NCBI GenBank assembly: GCA_024036415.1
Contig: JAMWET010005042.1
Location: forward strand, 150,001 to 214,000
Length of the DNA: 64,000 bases
Source of the DNA: Prochilodus magdalenae
Taxonomy: Eukaryota; Chordata; Actinopteri; Characiformes; Prochilodontidae
Direction of reading: 5' to 3'
Shown: positions 1-11,137 of the stretch, piece after piece
How the letters are laid out: every line of letters starts with the position of its first letter
Numbering within the stretch: position 1 is the stretch's first letter
Notes under the pieces: model-generated
Seen by the model: the letters and a program-made list of their open reading frames with translations, nothing else
Databases searched by the model: none
Told to the model about the DNA's origin: nothing
Program-made: the position numbers and the translations under genes

Positions 1-1271
1 TTGCCAGGCTGAGGGCACTGAAACTAAATGAACGACCATCATATACTATATGACTGGCAACTCATATACTTACTGCCCTGGTAACCTACTAGCACATGGA
101 TTACGGAGTATAAATGAAGCTGAGGGCCAATGGCAATCCACCTGGGCTTTAAGCTGTCTCCGTCTTTCAAATGCATCGCCAAAGTCTCTGGCTTTTTAGA
201 AGAACGCCAAGGTGTTTTAGGTTGGGTAGAGTCTAACCTTAGCTCTGTTAATCCAGTTGGTTTGCTTGCTTCCATGACTGCAGCATGCTGTCGACGTCTG
301 CCAGTTTGTTTCACTTGTGGCAACCCAGAATAGCTAAATAGGAAATAGACAATGGGCCAAAACACAAACAGACGCTCTGCTCTGGTATGGAACTTGTAAG
401 GGTCACTTTAAGTGCCGGCATTGAGCGCATGCGCGCTGTATGTCGTGAGCGAGAGAGCGAGTACAAAGCTAACGATTATATAAGTACGGCACGCAGAATG
501 GTTACGGGGGGTTTTGTAACCTGTATGTTCTGCTGCAGTGTTGTCTGGGATTGTAACCACGAGGTGTGGGTGCTCCTCTGCCCAATAAATGGTCCAGTAC
601 TCCGAACGGCTGTGTCTCACCCGGATTTCTTTATGGAGGTCGGGGAAAGCAGCTAACCCCCTGTTGCATCTCCCTCCCCGGAAGCCTTCACCCAACTGAG
701 TGTGTTACAAACTTAGCATGTTACAAACTTAGCAACTTAGTATGTTTCCTTAATCTTTGATGACACATCATGATTATTTTATGATTTAGCTTTGTAAATA
801 TATTATATAATGTTCATTTGAACTGTTGACAAGTAGCAAGCTTCGACCCATCCTCCCTCATAAAGGACATTTTCACAAGGTTCTAACTCTTAATTTGGCT
901 TCCAGACATTACACAGCTTGTCTTTACAGTGTTTCCCTTTAGAGGAAATTATAAATCACTGGTTCCTGGTTTTATTTGTGTTTTCACCTCCTAATTCATG
1001 TTGGAATGTGGCTATGTACCTAGTGGTTTTCACTTAACTTGCCATGTACTTTAATATCACCATGCAAAGCTATGAAGAGCGGTGCTTAAAAGTTTGTGAA
1101 CAATTTAGAATTTTGGAGTGATAAAAACTGAAATATAAATATAATGCTTGGTCAGTTACAGCATTTATAGATGAAAATGATACTATATTAAATATCTGTG
1201 AAACATTTTTGGTAATTTTTATGCAGAAATATAGAAACTATGTGTCACAAGCCCAGGGACCAATGGTATTA

Positions 1272-1710
1272 AGTAAATTCAATTCAATTCAATTCAATTA
1301 AACTTTATTGTCATTATACCAATACAGGGTTGTACAGTATAACGAAACACGGTCAGCCTCCTTCTCCAGTGCAGTTGAAAAATATATACATATATATATA
1401 TATGTATAGTGTAGTGCAGAGACAAATAGACAAAAACAATGTGTGTAACAGTACAGTACAGTACAGTATGTGTACAGGACATGTGCAAGGAGTAAGCGCA
1501 GTATCAGTAAGTATGTGGTTTAAACAGTATGGATATATAAAGTGTACAGTGCAGGTGGGAAAATAGCAGCTTAATGTTCAGTAACTGCCAAATTGATTTG
1601 TACAGATGTTCAGTATAGATAAATAAGAACTAAATAAAAACACAGCTGGATGTTCAAGTATACAGGTTGAGTTAAAGTGCGGTGCAAACAGTCCTGTGAG
1701 GTAGTGGAAC
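1272..1710 (+). repeat. Interspersed repeat beginning with an AATTC array
   Basis: Starts with five tandem ATTCA units and TTAAACTTTATTGTCATTAT, followed by a stretch rich in GTACAG words (GTACAGTACAGTACAGTA at about 1450-1467). This opening resembles a dispersed repeat seen in many teleost genomes, where an AATTC-type array precedes a 'TTTATTGTCATTAT' motif. I assign it to repeat by resemblance only; the class is unknown. It includes a short TA run at 1386-1404. Confidence 0.5.
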
Positions 1711-3158
1711 TAGGTGGATTTGACACATTTGCCTCATACCTACACAAAACTGTCTAGGGTTTTAAATAGGATCTTGCCCCTGACTGTGACGAAGAAACAC
1801 TGCCCCTACGTGTTGCACTTGTCATGGCAAATGAACACTACGCAGAGTTGTGTGCCTAACTGGTTGGACCCAAGTAGAGACCAACTCACCTGTGCGGGTC
1901 CCCAAATCACCTTGTGGGGAGGAGGGGGAGCTCAGTCCATGAGCCCGTGGCCAGCCAGCTCAAGCTCCTTTCATCAGAGCATTCAGGTTTGTATCCGTTA
2001 ATGGAGGGATGTCCATCATAGGAAGAAGAGAGAGAGTCCCAAACACAGTCTTCGACGCCCGCCGTTGCTCCAGCCGCCATTTCCGGCTGAGCCCACAGTT
2101 TATAAGACCCCAGTGATTGGTGCCCCCATGTGGTCCAACGTGAGAATCAGTATCGGCCCCTAGATACTAACTTTCCCTAACACTACAACAAGGTTCACAA
2201 ACTTTCAGTCTCTACTGTACCAGACAATCCTGGTAATTCCTACCATACTCTTAAAAGGCTGGTGTTAACTAAACTGTAGGATGTACTGTATAATACAGCT
2301 CCAACAGCTCTCCTTCTCTCTCGTTTTTTTGTGTTTTGATAATGGCTGGAGGTGTAGTGATTTCAGTGTTGTGAACTCCCCGCATACCTCTATAATTGAA
2401 CGCACCCTGTGAAGCTCAGTTCATTTACACCATTCCACGGTGTTATAGAAGCCCAGGCATATCTCCCTCGTTTAGTCTTGCCAGTGCACGCCGATCCAAA
2501 ATTGCTTTGCGGTGAGCAAACATTACGGCAATCATTCCCCGCACTAAAGCTATTGCAACCAGACACTGTCTCCTGCCTTCCCCCACACTTTCATTGCACT
2601 CCCTGTCTTCTTCTTTCATCTTTCTGTCCCTCCGTTTCATCTCTCCATGTCGCGCCGGATCTCTTCGACATCGCATGCGTGATCTGTTCCCTTTCCCTCC
2701 TTTCTTTCATCACTTCTCTTCCCTGTTTTGCCCATCACTCATCTCATGTCTCATTACGTTTAATGATGCACATAAGATGCCCACTCTCTGCTGACATTTT
2801 TCTGACTGCTGTCTCTTCTGTTCACCTCTGAGTCGCTGCGGAGATGGCAGCCGTGTTTGTAACCCTACCCACTGTCTTGTTCTCAGAGAGGCGATTTATA
2901 ACCCGGGACACTTTAATGAAACTGACAAAACAAAGCGGCCCCGCAGACATTAGCGGCGAGAGCGGAGATCCAGACGACACTCATCAGAAACCATTCGGCC
3001 TAATTACGTTACCACTGTGGTAACTGGAGCGCTTCAAACTATTAACATTACTCTTAAAACCTGGGAGCCCCCTATTAATACTACAAGTGTCTCGAAATAT
3101 CGGACGCGTAGGTGTAAACTGATCTTATGTATATCATCGGTGAATGAAAACCAAGTAT

Positions 3159-3330
3159 CTGTGGTTGGGAAGCCACCGCCTCATGTGGGAGCCTGGAGTT
3201 TGAATCCTGGTCTGGGTGACTATGCTGTCCTACACCAATAAGAGTCCTTGGGCAAGACTCCTAACACTACATTGGCCTAAACCTTGTAAGTCGCTCTGGA
3301 TAAGAGCGTCAGCTAAATGCCATAAATGTA
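3159..3330 (+). repeat. tRNA-derived SINE, 5' truncated
   Basis: Shares with the copies at 57.8 and 59.8 kb the block from a degenerate B-box through CTACACCAATAAGAGTCCTT to the tail CGCTCTGGATAAGAGCGTC and GCTAAATGCCATAAATG. The tRNA-like head (A-box) is missing here. It is immediately followed by a MITE. Confidence 0.8.
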
Positions 3331-3540
3331 AGTATCTCCAAAATGCCATTTTTACAGGAGAAGGTTAAAACCTCATTCAATTCTAAAGTCAATGAAGCCA
3401 GTTTTTTTCCAAGCAGTTTTGGGCCATTTCCGTTGGTCCATTCATCACGAAATTTTCTATGCTGTGTTCAAATAATACCTAAAAGTAACATTCAACAAAA
3501 CTAGAGAGAATGAGTAGTTTTCTTCGGACAGCGACATTAT
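3329..3540. mobile_element. MITE of the TCGCTGTCC family, copy 1
   Basis: Begins directly at the SINE tail with AAGTATCTCCAAAATG and ends TTCGGACAGCGACATTAT. The right terminal inverted repeat is recognisable against copies at 10.89 and 51.33 kb, which keep the left end ATCGTCGCTGTCC. The interior GGGCCATTTC(C/T)GTTGGTCCA is shared with the others. The left outermost bases are missing. Non-autonomous, no coding capacity. Confidence 0.7.
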
Positions 3541-3705
3541 GTAAACATTGGTAAAGGCATGCCATTCACTTCCCCTACCAGCCAGAAATTAGGCTGGATG
3601 TTTAATTTATTTATTAATGATTACATACTTATATTATGTGGCCAAAAGAATTGGGCTGAATGCCAGAAGAATGGGCTGTTCTGTAAAGCTCAGTGACTGT
3701 AGATG

Positions 3706-4249
3706 TGTCACGCTTCCGGGCTTTCCTGCTCCTCCCGCTCTCCCGAACTCCACTTCCCAGAGGACATTGCTTGATGGTGTCAGCTCCATGTGCTCACGCG
3801 CAGACGTGCTAATTCGTTCGCGATCACCTGAGTTTTAGTCAGCTGACTTAAATCTGGTTGTATATTAAGCCCCAGGTGTTTATATGCTCTTTGCGAAGCT
3901 TTGCCTATTCAATAGCAATTCTGAGCGTTCTATTTTCTTGATGGTTATTCTGGTTCTGACTCTTTTGGTTCTTGACTACTCCTTTTGCTAATCCCCTATA
4001 TCAGTGTGTGTATACTCTCTGGTTTCAGAACTCTGCTCTGTTATATCTACATTTCTTTCGCCTTACCCTTTAAACTTGGTTGCCTTCGCTGACTGCTTTC
4101 TCCTGTGTCCGACCTGTGCCTGTCCCTGACTACGCCTTCTTCATTACTCTCGTGCTGGTTTGTCATTGTTGCTTAGTCTGTGTTTTTAAAATAAACATGC
4201 TTTGTTTTTTAAACTCTGCAAACGTCGATCTAGAGTCTGTTTCCTGACA
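3706..4249 (+). mobile_element. Solo LTR of a retrotransposon, 544 bp
   Basis: Starts TGTCACGCTTCCGGG and ends TTTCCTGACA, so it has the 5'-TG...CA-3' LTR termini. It is flanked by a perfect 5-bp target duplication, AGATG at 3701-3705 and 4250-4254. AATAAA lies near the 3' end (about 4190). No internal gag-pol is present, so this is a solo LTR left by recombination. It interrupts the N-terminal part of the Tc1 transposase relic. The same family recurs at 6085-6611 and as fragments near 34.4 and 53.4 kb. Probably Ty3/gypsy type by TSD length and ends. Confidence 0.9.
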
Positions 4250-4276
4250 AGATGTGGCAGTGTCATAGATGACACT

Positions 4277-4464
4277 ATGAGCTATGACCCCATGTGGGAG
4301 ACTGGCCTTCCAAGCAGTCCAAATTCTTGGTCTGGGTGAATACGCTGTGCTACACCAATGAGAGTCATTGGGCAAGGCTCCCAACACTGCATTGGCCTAT
4401 CTCTAATGTGATTAACCTTGTAAGTCACTCTGGATAAGAGCGTCAGCTAAATGTCAAATGCAAA
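4277..4464 (+). repeat. tRNA-derived SINE, 5' truncated and diverged
   Basis: Matches the other SINE copies from CCCCATGTGGGAGACTGG through CTACACCAATGAGAGTCATT to the tail CTCTGGATAAGAGCGTCAGC. It carries more substitutions than the 57.8-kb copy. It is inserted in the Tc1 relic between the solo LTR and the middle transposase segment. Confidence 0.75.
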
Positions 4465-4875
4465 TAATCAACTGCAGGTGCTCAGCTGCAACTCATGCAA
4501 CTCACAGGCTAGGGCTGGTGTTAAGTGCTGAAGCATTTAGCACCTATGTGCTGATTCTCTATTGAATCACTCAGTTCCAAACTGCCAAAACTGTTTCCAG
4601 TGCAGCTGCCCACAAATCTAAAATCATTATGTGCATTGCCAAGTGTTGGCTGGAGTGGTGTATAGCATGCTGCCACTGGAGTCTGGAGCAGTGGAGGTGT
4701 GTTCTGTGGAGTGATGATTCACACTATCTGGTACTCTAAAGAACAAACCTGTGTTTGGTTAATACCAGGAGAACACTGCCTACCAGAATGCATGATGCCA
4801 AGAGTTAGTCTGGGGCTGTTTTTTCAGGGTTTGGTCCCATTAGCTCCAGTGAAGAGTAATGTTAATGCTACTGCA

Positions 4876-5097
4876 TATCGTCGCTGTCCAGTGAAAAACA
4901 TGTATCTTCATTTTTGTCTATTTTTATTTTTATGCCTCATTTGAACACAGCAGCACAACAGCAAATTCCATTATGAATAGACCAATGGGGATGGCCCAAA
5001 ACTGCTCTGAATAAAATGAAGTTTCATTGAGATTAGATTTTTGCCCTCTACTGTAGCAATTTTGGAGATACTTTTTTTTTTTTTGGAAAACACCAAT
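4876..5097. mobile_element. MITE of the TCGCTGTCC family, copy 2
   Basis: Left end ATATCGTCGCTGTCC, then the family interior (ATGCCTCATTTGAACACAGC, GATGGCCCAAAACTGCTC) and GGAGATAC near the right end. The right terminal repeat is broken off in a T-run just before the mini-Tc1 at 5103. Inserted in the Tc1 relic. Confidence 0.7.
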
Positions 5098-5102
5098 ATA
5101 TA

Positions 5103-5635
5103 CAGGGGTTGGACAATGAAACTGAAACACCTGTCATTTTAGTGTGGGAGGTCTCATAGCTAAATTGGACCAGCCTGGTGGCCAATCTTCATTAACTGCA
5201 CATTGCACCAGTAAGAGCAGAGTGTGAAGGTTCAGTTAGCAGGTAAGAGCACAGTTCTGCTCAAAATACTGCAATGCACACAACATTATGGGTGACATAC
5301 CAGAGTTCAAAAGAGGACAAACTGTTGGTGCACGTCTTGCTGGCGCATCTGTGACCAAGACAGCAAGTCTTTGTGATGTATCAAGAGCCACGGTATCCAG
5401 GGTAATGTCAGCATACCACCAAGAAGGACGAACCTCCACCAGCATCACGTAGTGACCTGGCCACTATCCTGCAAGAAGAATGGCTTAAAATCCCTCTGAC
5501 CACTGTGCAGGACGCAGTATATGTCATTCCTAAGATTAACTGACGCTGTATTGGCCGCAAAAGAAGGCCCTACACCATACTAATAAATGATTGTGGTCTA
5601 AAACCAGGTGTTTCAGTTTCATTGTCTAACCCCTG
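5103..5635 (+). mobile_element. Mini-Tc1 (non-autonomous), 533 bp, copy 1
   Basis: Terminal inverted repeats begin CAGGGGTTGGACAATGAAAC and extend about 31 bp. The element is flanked by TA at 5101-5102 and 5636-5637, the Tc1/mariner target duplication. It contains a degraded transposase N-terminus (a region reading like GVTFKRGQTVGARLAGASV in broken frame). Two more copies lie at 46052-46632 and 60119-60630, in the opposite orientation. Too short to encode a transposase. Confidence 0.88.
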
Positions 5636-6084
5636 TACATTGTAGACAATGCTTTCAACTTTGTGACAACAGTTTGGGGTAAGACCATAGCCTGTTCCAG
5701 CATGAACGGTCCATATAAACATAGTTTGACAAGTTTGCTAAAGAGGAACTCCAGTAGTCTTCACAGAGCCCAGACCTTAACCCCATTGAACACCTCTGGG
5801 ATGAATTAGAGCATTGATTGTGAGCCAGACTTTCTCATCCCACAACAAAGCTTGACCTTATGACTGTTTTTTTGGCAGTAGTGGCCATACATTTCTAAAC
5901 AACCCCTCCAAAATATTGTGGAGATGGGAGCAGAGCAGCAAACTCAATATTGGTGCGCATGGTTTAAGAGTGGGATGTATAACAAGCTCATACTGTATTT
6001 GTATTCAGGTGTCCACAAAGTATTTGCCATATAGTGTAGTTGTGTAGGCTATTATTTGTTTAATTGCAAAGGTGTTTTCACTAT

Positions 6085-6611
6085 TGTCACGCTTCCGGGT
6101 TTCCCCGCTGCCTCCGACCTCTAGGGCCTACTGAACAGCCACATGTCCCAAACCCATCACACTTCATTTCCCGATCGAGCTCTCCTGAGTTTTAACCAGA
6201 GTAGATTCACCTGCACCTCATTTCTCCTTCAGTATTTATACCCCACAGTTACTATCCCCCATTACGAAGTATTGCCAAACCTCGTATGCATACTAAACGG
6301 TCTCTCTATATTTCTCAGATTGCTATGTCTGGTTTTGACTCTTCTTCGTATTCTCCCTTTCGGTTTTGTTCGCTTGTTTGATTGTTTATCTGGGTTTTAC
6401 CTCCCTTTGATCTCTGAATTTCTCTCTGGATTCTCTGCTTTGTTGGCCCGTTTATCTCTGACTCTCTGGTTCACGACCCCTGCCTGTCTGTTGTACTCCT
6501 CAGCGTCGCTCTGTGTTGCTCTGTATTTGTTGCTGATTCTGATTATTAACCTGTCAAATAAACACTCTCTGACTTTTAGCTCAGCGCCTCGAAGTACGTT
6601 GGTTCTTGACA
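6085..6611 (+). mobile_element. Solo LTR of the same family, 527 bp
   Basis: Starts TGTCACGCTTCCGGG and ends GGTTCTTGACA. It has a perfect 5-bp target duplication ACTAT at 6080-6084 and 6612-6616. A polyadenylation signal AATAAA lies at about 6557. It shares the start and the CTGTCCCTGAC-like pyrimidine-rich body with the LTR at 3706-4249. No internal region remains. Confidence 0.9.
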
Positions 6612-8030
6612 ACTATACATTTGAGCTACTGTATCTGCTGTGCGCATATTAAGACCTTTAAAGGGTAATGCTGTAGAAAATTGCTGTTCCGAGTCTAACT
6701 GATGCCTCGTTCATCCTGCACTACTAATACTTTAACCGTTTTTATCCTATCCCAAAGTAATTTGAACTTTGTGTAAAATTCTAAGGCATCAAGAAAATTG
6801 CTCTAGCAACATAGATGATGCTAGAAATGGATTGTTCAATGGGATCGTGTGATTTGTTACTGCTGTTCTGATTGGCTGTTCCATGAAATTTACTTCACAA
6901 AGTTGAGATGCTTCCAACTGCGTTTTAGACTTTCTCCAATGCTCCTATGGCTCAACAAAATCAAATCTAGAATGCTTTTCCAGAGGAGTAGAGGCTGTAG
7001 AGCAAAGGGGAAGCAACTCCCTTTTAATAACATTGACTTCAGATGAAATGGTGTAAAAACAGTGCTGGACATACGCATTTCCATGTCTATAGCTATACCC
7101 ATAGCTATGTACGTCGTGTACCTACACCTGTTGGTTGTTGAGGATGATAATTCTGAGTATTCAGTCTGATTGGATAGTTTTGGTTGGCAAATTGTTCTTA
7201 ATCCAGCAGGGATTGAAAATTTCAGGCAGCACTGCCACTGGTCACAGTTATGCTAAGAATGAAAAGCAGTCATCCTGTGCTGATCCATTTCCATTGGTGG
7301 AAGGGGCTGATTAATGGCCCCCTTATCCCAAATAAACTTAAACCAAATAAACTTTATTTATATATTAAATATAAAAATATAAAAAAATATATATATACAG
7401 CATCCATTCTTTCAGGAGAATTGTCAGTGTTTTACAGGAAATATACAGAGATATTTTTTTGGCACCTCCAAAGCTTTTCATGATGCAGGTAGTCACAAAC
7501 ATATTGGCCTTGGCCCCAGAACACCAGCAGCTTCTTTGTTTTATTGGCAAACTTCCTTCTTTAAAGGTTCTTGACTCTACACATCCTTTCAGACCCATAT
7601 CTTTGAGATGTCTTCTCGCAGTGAAAAGATGGACAGAAGTACCTGCAGATGTTCTCAGTTGTGAAGCAAGAGTGGAGCTTGATGTTCTCCTCTCTCTTAA
7701 AGATGAAAGCTTTTAGTGCTTTGGTGGTCTACCAGGTCATATTAAATAATGTTTATATGATACAATAGTGATATTAAACATCCAGCATCCAGGACGGGGC
7801 TAATGAGCAGCTTGATTGACAGCCCTCTGTCAAACACTTCTTGCCTGCTCCATCACTCAAACAGAACTAACGGAAAAACAGACAGACGAGCAAACAAATA
7901 ATCTGACAGATAAAGCTATGTACAAAGAAAAAGATTAGCAGACATGCAGATAAACAACGATGGAGAAACAAAGGAAAGGAGGACGTGTATGCATGAAGGA
8001 ACAGATGCGTTAACAATGTTCTTGCATTGA

Positions 8031-8061
8031 TAGACAGACAGACAGACAGACAGACAGATAA

Positions 8062-8121
<60 letters not shown>

Positions 8122-8122
8122 T

Positions 8123-8155
<33 letters not shown>
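8031..8155. repeat. GACA then GATA microsatellite
   Basis: About 6 tandem GACA units (8033-8057) pass into about 24 GATA units (to 8155) with single interruptions. This is the Bkm-type GATA/GACA composition known from vertebrates. Confidence 0.97.
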
Positions 8156-8836
8156 TAGTGTCTGTGTAATGGAGGTAGTGGTACACCATTTGCTGTGCAA
8201 ATTGAGAAGATGACTGATGTCAGCCATATAGACAGTGCAAGTACGCAACAAATAAACAAAGTGACAGGCCGCTACAGACCAGTGATCTAGCTTGCTAGCC
8301 TTTGGTTATCCTGGTTAGCTTTAGCTCACTAAGTTTCTCTGACTCTGAAACTGTTTTGTGTGGGCGGGTCAGGAGTCATCAGCCTTCTGATTGGTTAGGA
8401 AAAGCTTACATAAGCATTATCCAAGATTTGGACCACCTAGTTCACATGGAGAGGAGAGAAATGCGATGAAATACAGCAGACATTGGGAAGATATTCATAA
8501 GACGTACTGTGGACATGTTTACTGTTTCCCAGATGAACAATACAAAGAGAACACAGATTAGGATTTACTGGGATTTTGGAACCTAATTCTCATTTAAGAT
8601 CCCAATGCAAATGGATTGTGTCTAATCTCTTCAGAAATATCTCCTGAAAATGATTGACTGGTGACCATAACGACTGAAAATCAAATAAACAAAGACCATC
8701 TATGACTTTCACTCAGTGTAGTGTATGGCAGGTGTATCTAATAAAGTGGCTAATGAGTGTAGTTATCTAGAGAACTGTATTTGTTTGACGTTACCCATAT
8801 TCCATATTTTTTCTGTATGTGTTTGCATGTGTGTAG

Positions 8837-8984
8837 ACATTTCCAGGCAACACGGACACAGACTCCGTGGTCCAGCACAAGCTCCTGCACTCGGTGAGGA
8901 CCAGATACCTGCGGCTAATGCCTCTAGAAGGAAGCCAGAGTGGAGGCATGGGGCTTAGGCTGGAGATCTATGGCTGCGCTTACA
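8837..8984 (+). CDS. cntnap5: CNTNAP exon: end of discoidin (F5/8 type C) domain
   Basis: This 148-nt exon encodes 49 residues plus one base. It reads TFPGNTDTDSVVQHKL, then a TRYLRLMPLEG stretch, and ends GLRLEIYGCAY. The FPGN motif, the RYLR strand and the terminal ExYGC cysteine are hallmarks of the last part of Caspr discoidin domains, where that cysteine closes a disulfide. The acceptor is the GTGTAG ending at 8836, and the donor is A|GTAAGA at 8985. An alternative AG at 8845-8846 would remove the conserved FPG, so I prefer the upstream site. The exon ends in phase 1; its last A plus AA of the next exon gives Lys. The preceding discoidin exons are upstream of the window. Confidence 0.9.
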
Positions 8985-10377
8985 GTAAGATCCCATCACA
9001 CATCCGACATGTTCGAACATATGAATGATTCACTGCACACATATATATGCATGAGCACCTCTCAAAGAGGATTACCGCTAATTTCTTTTCCCTGCATGCG
9101 TTCCGAGCATTCCCTCTATTGCAAGACTTTTTTTCTTTTTTAATATAGATCTCAAGATGTCTAAAATTCCTTTCAGCTGATGATTTGTTGTGTGACCTTC
9201 TTGTCCCTCTACAATACTGAAGAGTCTCTTGACTCATCCAAGCTCAGATTTTTTTCTATCTTTCCTGTTTTATATGTTTCATCCTAGAAGGCAAACTCTA
9301 AGACCTCGCACTGGTTCAATGAAATGTCAGCCAAGATGATAATGACTATATTCACTGCGCTACTGTAGATATATGACCTTATGCTATGCATTAAGAATCG
9401 GCTGCCGTTTCTACCTGATAGTGACATTGTAGAAGTTTCAGCAGACTAACTATGAACTGCATAATAATATGCCTGTATGACTAAATTTATAAAGTGTTAC
9501 AGGGCATAATACCTTACAACTCCAGAGATAAGATTGTATAATTGCTTTAGGGTAGTTATTATAACATTTAGAGTATAACTTAATAATGCTAAGCCATCCT
9601 GGTGACCCCAAATCTGGTCAGAGCCCAAGTATAAGCAGCACCGCTCAGAGATGGTCCTAGACAGGCAACAGCAGCAATGCCCCATTAACCAGTATCCGCC
9701 TTGTCTGTTATCCATCGGCGCCAGAGATGCCAGCAAGATTGTCAGTTGACTCTTAACCATGTAGTTGGTGCCTGCTCAAAGTGGCGATGGACAGCTGCAG
9801 TTTTACAGTTTTCAGTCCTCCCCTGGAGGGTCGCCCCTCTTCTTCGGTGCTCATTTTTGAGTTTTAGGTTCTGCTATTCCCCATTGCTGGGAAGCAGTCC
9901 CATTTCTGACACCAGTGTGACGATTGACATAGAAAGAAAGATTGTACTTTCAAACGAGTGCTCGTTATTATCCACACCATCAGGAAAGAGCCGCCACTCA
10001 AAACCACTCTTTTAAAACTTTAATATGTGCTTGTGAATCCATAACACTTGTTTAAGGTAGATTAGCTGGCTCCCAAGTGCTAAACAGCTAGCAGTTAGTA
10101 ATCGAAGCTAAACTGTTAGCAGCACAGATAGCTGCTTTATAGCCAGTAGATAACAACAGCATATGACGGCTGTGTATAGGAATATAGCTAGCGATGGCCA
10201 GGTAGCTTTGCTATTTCGATTAACACAATACCAGTGACCTGTGGCTATGAAGCTTTCATTACTTGTTAGCTACATTAGCCTAGCCTTGATAGCCTTAGCT
10301 GATTAACTACATTCGTACATTCATAGATGGAAAAATGCAAAGTTTTGACTGAGCTATTTCTTTAATGTCCTCCTCAG

Positions 10378-10581
10378 AATCGGACGTGGCAGATTTCGAT
10401 GGCCGCAGTGCTCTGCTCTACCGATTTAACCAGAAATCCACCAGCACAGTGAAGAACGTGATCTCACTGCGCTTCCGCAGCAGGCAGGCGGAGGGCGTGC
10501 TGGTTCATGGCGAGGGACAAAGAGGAGACTACATCACCCTGGAGCTCCAGAGAGGCCGACTTGCACTGCATCTGAACCTGG
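10378..10581 (+). CDS. cntnap5: CNTNAP exon: first part of laminin-G domain 1
   Basis: This 204-nt exon follows TCCTCAG and ends G|GTAAGT. It completes a split Lys codon, then reads [20 protein letters not shown], a [15 protein letters not shown] strand, [17 protein letters not shown] and LALHLNL. The pattern DFDG...YRF...VISLRFR...[14 protein letters not shown] is the opening beta-sandwich of the first laminin-G domain that directly follows the discoidin domain in Casprs. The last base (G) joins AT of the next exon to give Asp. The intron before it (about 1.4 kb) is the shortest in the window and holds a GCTA-rich stretch. No stop or frameshift is seen. Confidence 0.93.
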
Positions 10582-10886
10582 GTAAGTGTGATAGCGTAAA
10601 AGAGGCAGGGAGATAAGCACTGTGTTTTTCGCTCACAGAGGGGTCCTGTGTAAGTACATGCCTTCAGTCCAAACTGTCTTTGATACTGTGTTCTGGCGAT
10701 AGTACCGTTGGTTACACCGCCAATCAGGAGCGATATTTTTTGCCAGTAGTCAAAGTTGCATATTTGACATAGTTGCGATGAATGACATCTTGATCAATAT
10801 AAAATGACTGAAAAGGGCATTGCAGCCCAATAATATTGAATATATTTTCTTTTAATTTAATTTATTTTTGTCGTGTTATGTAATAA

Positions 10887-11137
10887 ATCGTCGCTGTCCA
10901 AAGAAAAACATGTATCGCCATTTTGTTGATTTGTACTTTTATGCCTCATTTGATCATATAAGCTGCTATTTACACTGTCTGGAAATTTCATTAAGAACAA
11001 GCCAACAGTAATGGCCCAAAGCTGCTCGGAAAGACGTCAGGTTTCATTGACTTCCATTCAAATTAAATGAGGTTTTTGGCCTCTCCTGTAAAGTTGCCAT
11101 TTTGGAGATACCTATTTTCTTAGGACAGAGACGAAAT
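10887..11137. mobile_element. MITE of the TCGCTGTCC family, copy 3
   Basis: Left end ATCGTCGCTGTCCAAAG and right end (reverse complement) ATTTCGTCTCTGTCC form imperfect terminal inverted repeats of about 25-40 bp. About 250 bp, with no coding capacity. The interior word GATCATATAAG is specific to this copy; GGTTTTTGGCCTCTCCTGTA is shared. Confidence 0.75.

Larger units (their letters stand above)
3625..6036 (+). mobile_element. Degraded Tc1 transposon interrupted by four later insertions
   Basis: Scattered segments read as one Tc1-type transposase in order. About 3625-3700 holds the left end TATGTGGCCAAAAG and the N-terminal region (ATGGGCTGTTCTGTAAAGCTC). About 4500-4876 covers the middle, with a CVLWSDDS-like first catalytic region. 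5638-6020 includes codons for SPDLNPIEHLWDELE, the third catalytic Glu block. The right end is GGTGTCCACAAAGTATTTGCC-like up to 6036, followed by TA. A solo LTR, a SINE, a MITE and a mini-Tc1 sit between these segments. Multiple stops make the transposase non-functional. The left boundary is approximate. Confidence 0.75.
1..8836 (+). other. Intron upstream of first visible exon (partial)
   Basis: No exon of the upstream discoidin domain is recognisable here. Contents: an unexplained open stretch on the minus strand (39-365), an interspersed repeat (about 1272-1710), pyrimidine-rich unique sequence (2.4-2.9 kb), a SINE and MITE (3.16-3.54 kb), a nested Tc1 complex (3.6-6.04 kb), a solo LTR (6.09-6.61 kb), and a GACA/GATA microsatellite (8.03-8.16 kb). 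I recognise nothing in 6.62-8.03 kb or in 8.16-8.83 kb. Confidence 0.7.

Noticed and set aside
39..365. 108-codon open frame on the minus strand
   Set aside because: It has protein-like composition (KTPWRSSKKPETLAMHLKDG), but I cannot place it in any family. No splice context connects it to the gene. Possibly a transposon fragment.
395..690. LTR-like block with TATATAAG and AATAAA
   Set aside because: Promoter-like and polyadenylation-like words are present, but no TG...CA ends with a target duplication could be defined.
2409..2831. 140-codon plus-strand open frame
   Set aside because: Low-complexity pyrimidine-rich translation (Ser/Leu/Phe/Pro), with no domain and no conserved motif.
9780..10020. 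Possible repeat near CACCAGTGTGACGATTGACA
   Set aside because: It vaguely recalls dispersed fish sequence, but I see no ends, second copy or coding match in the window.
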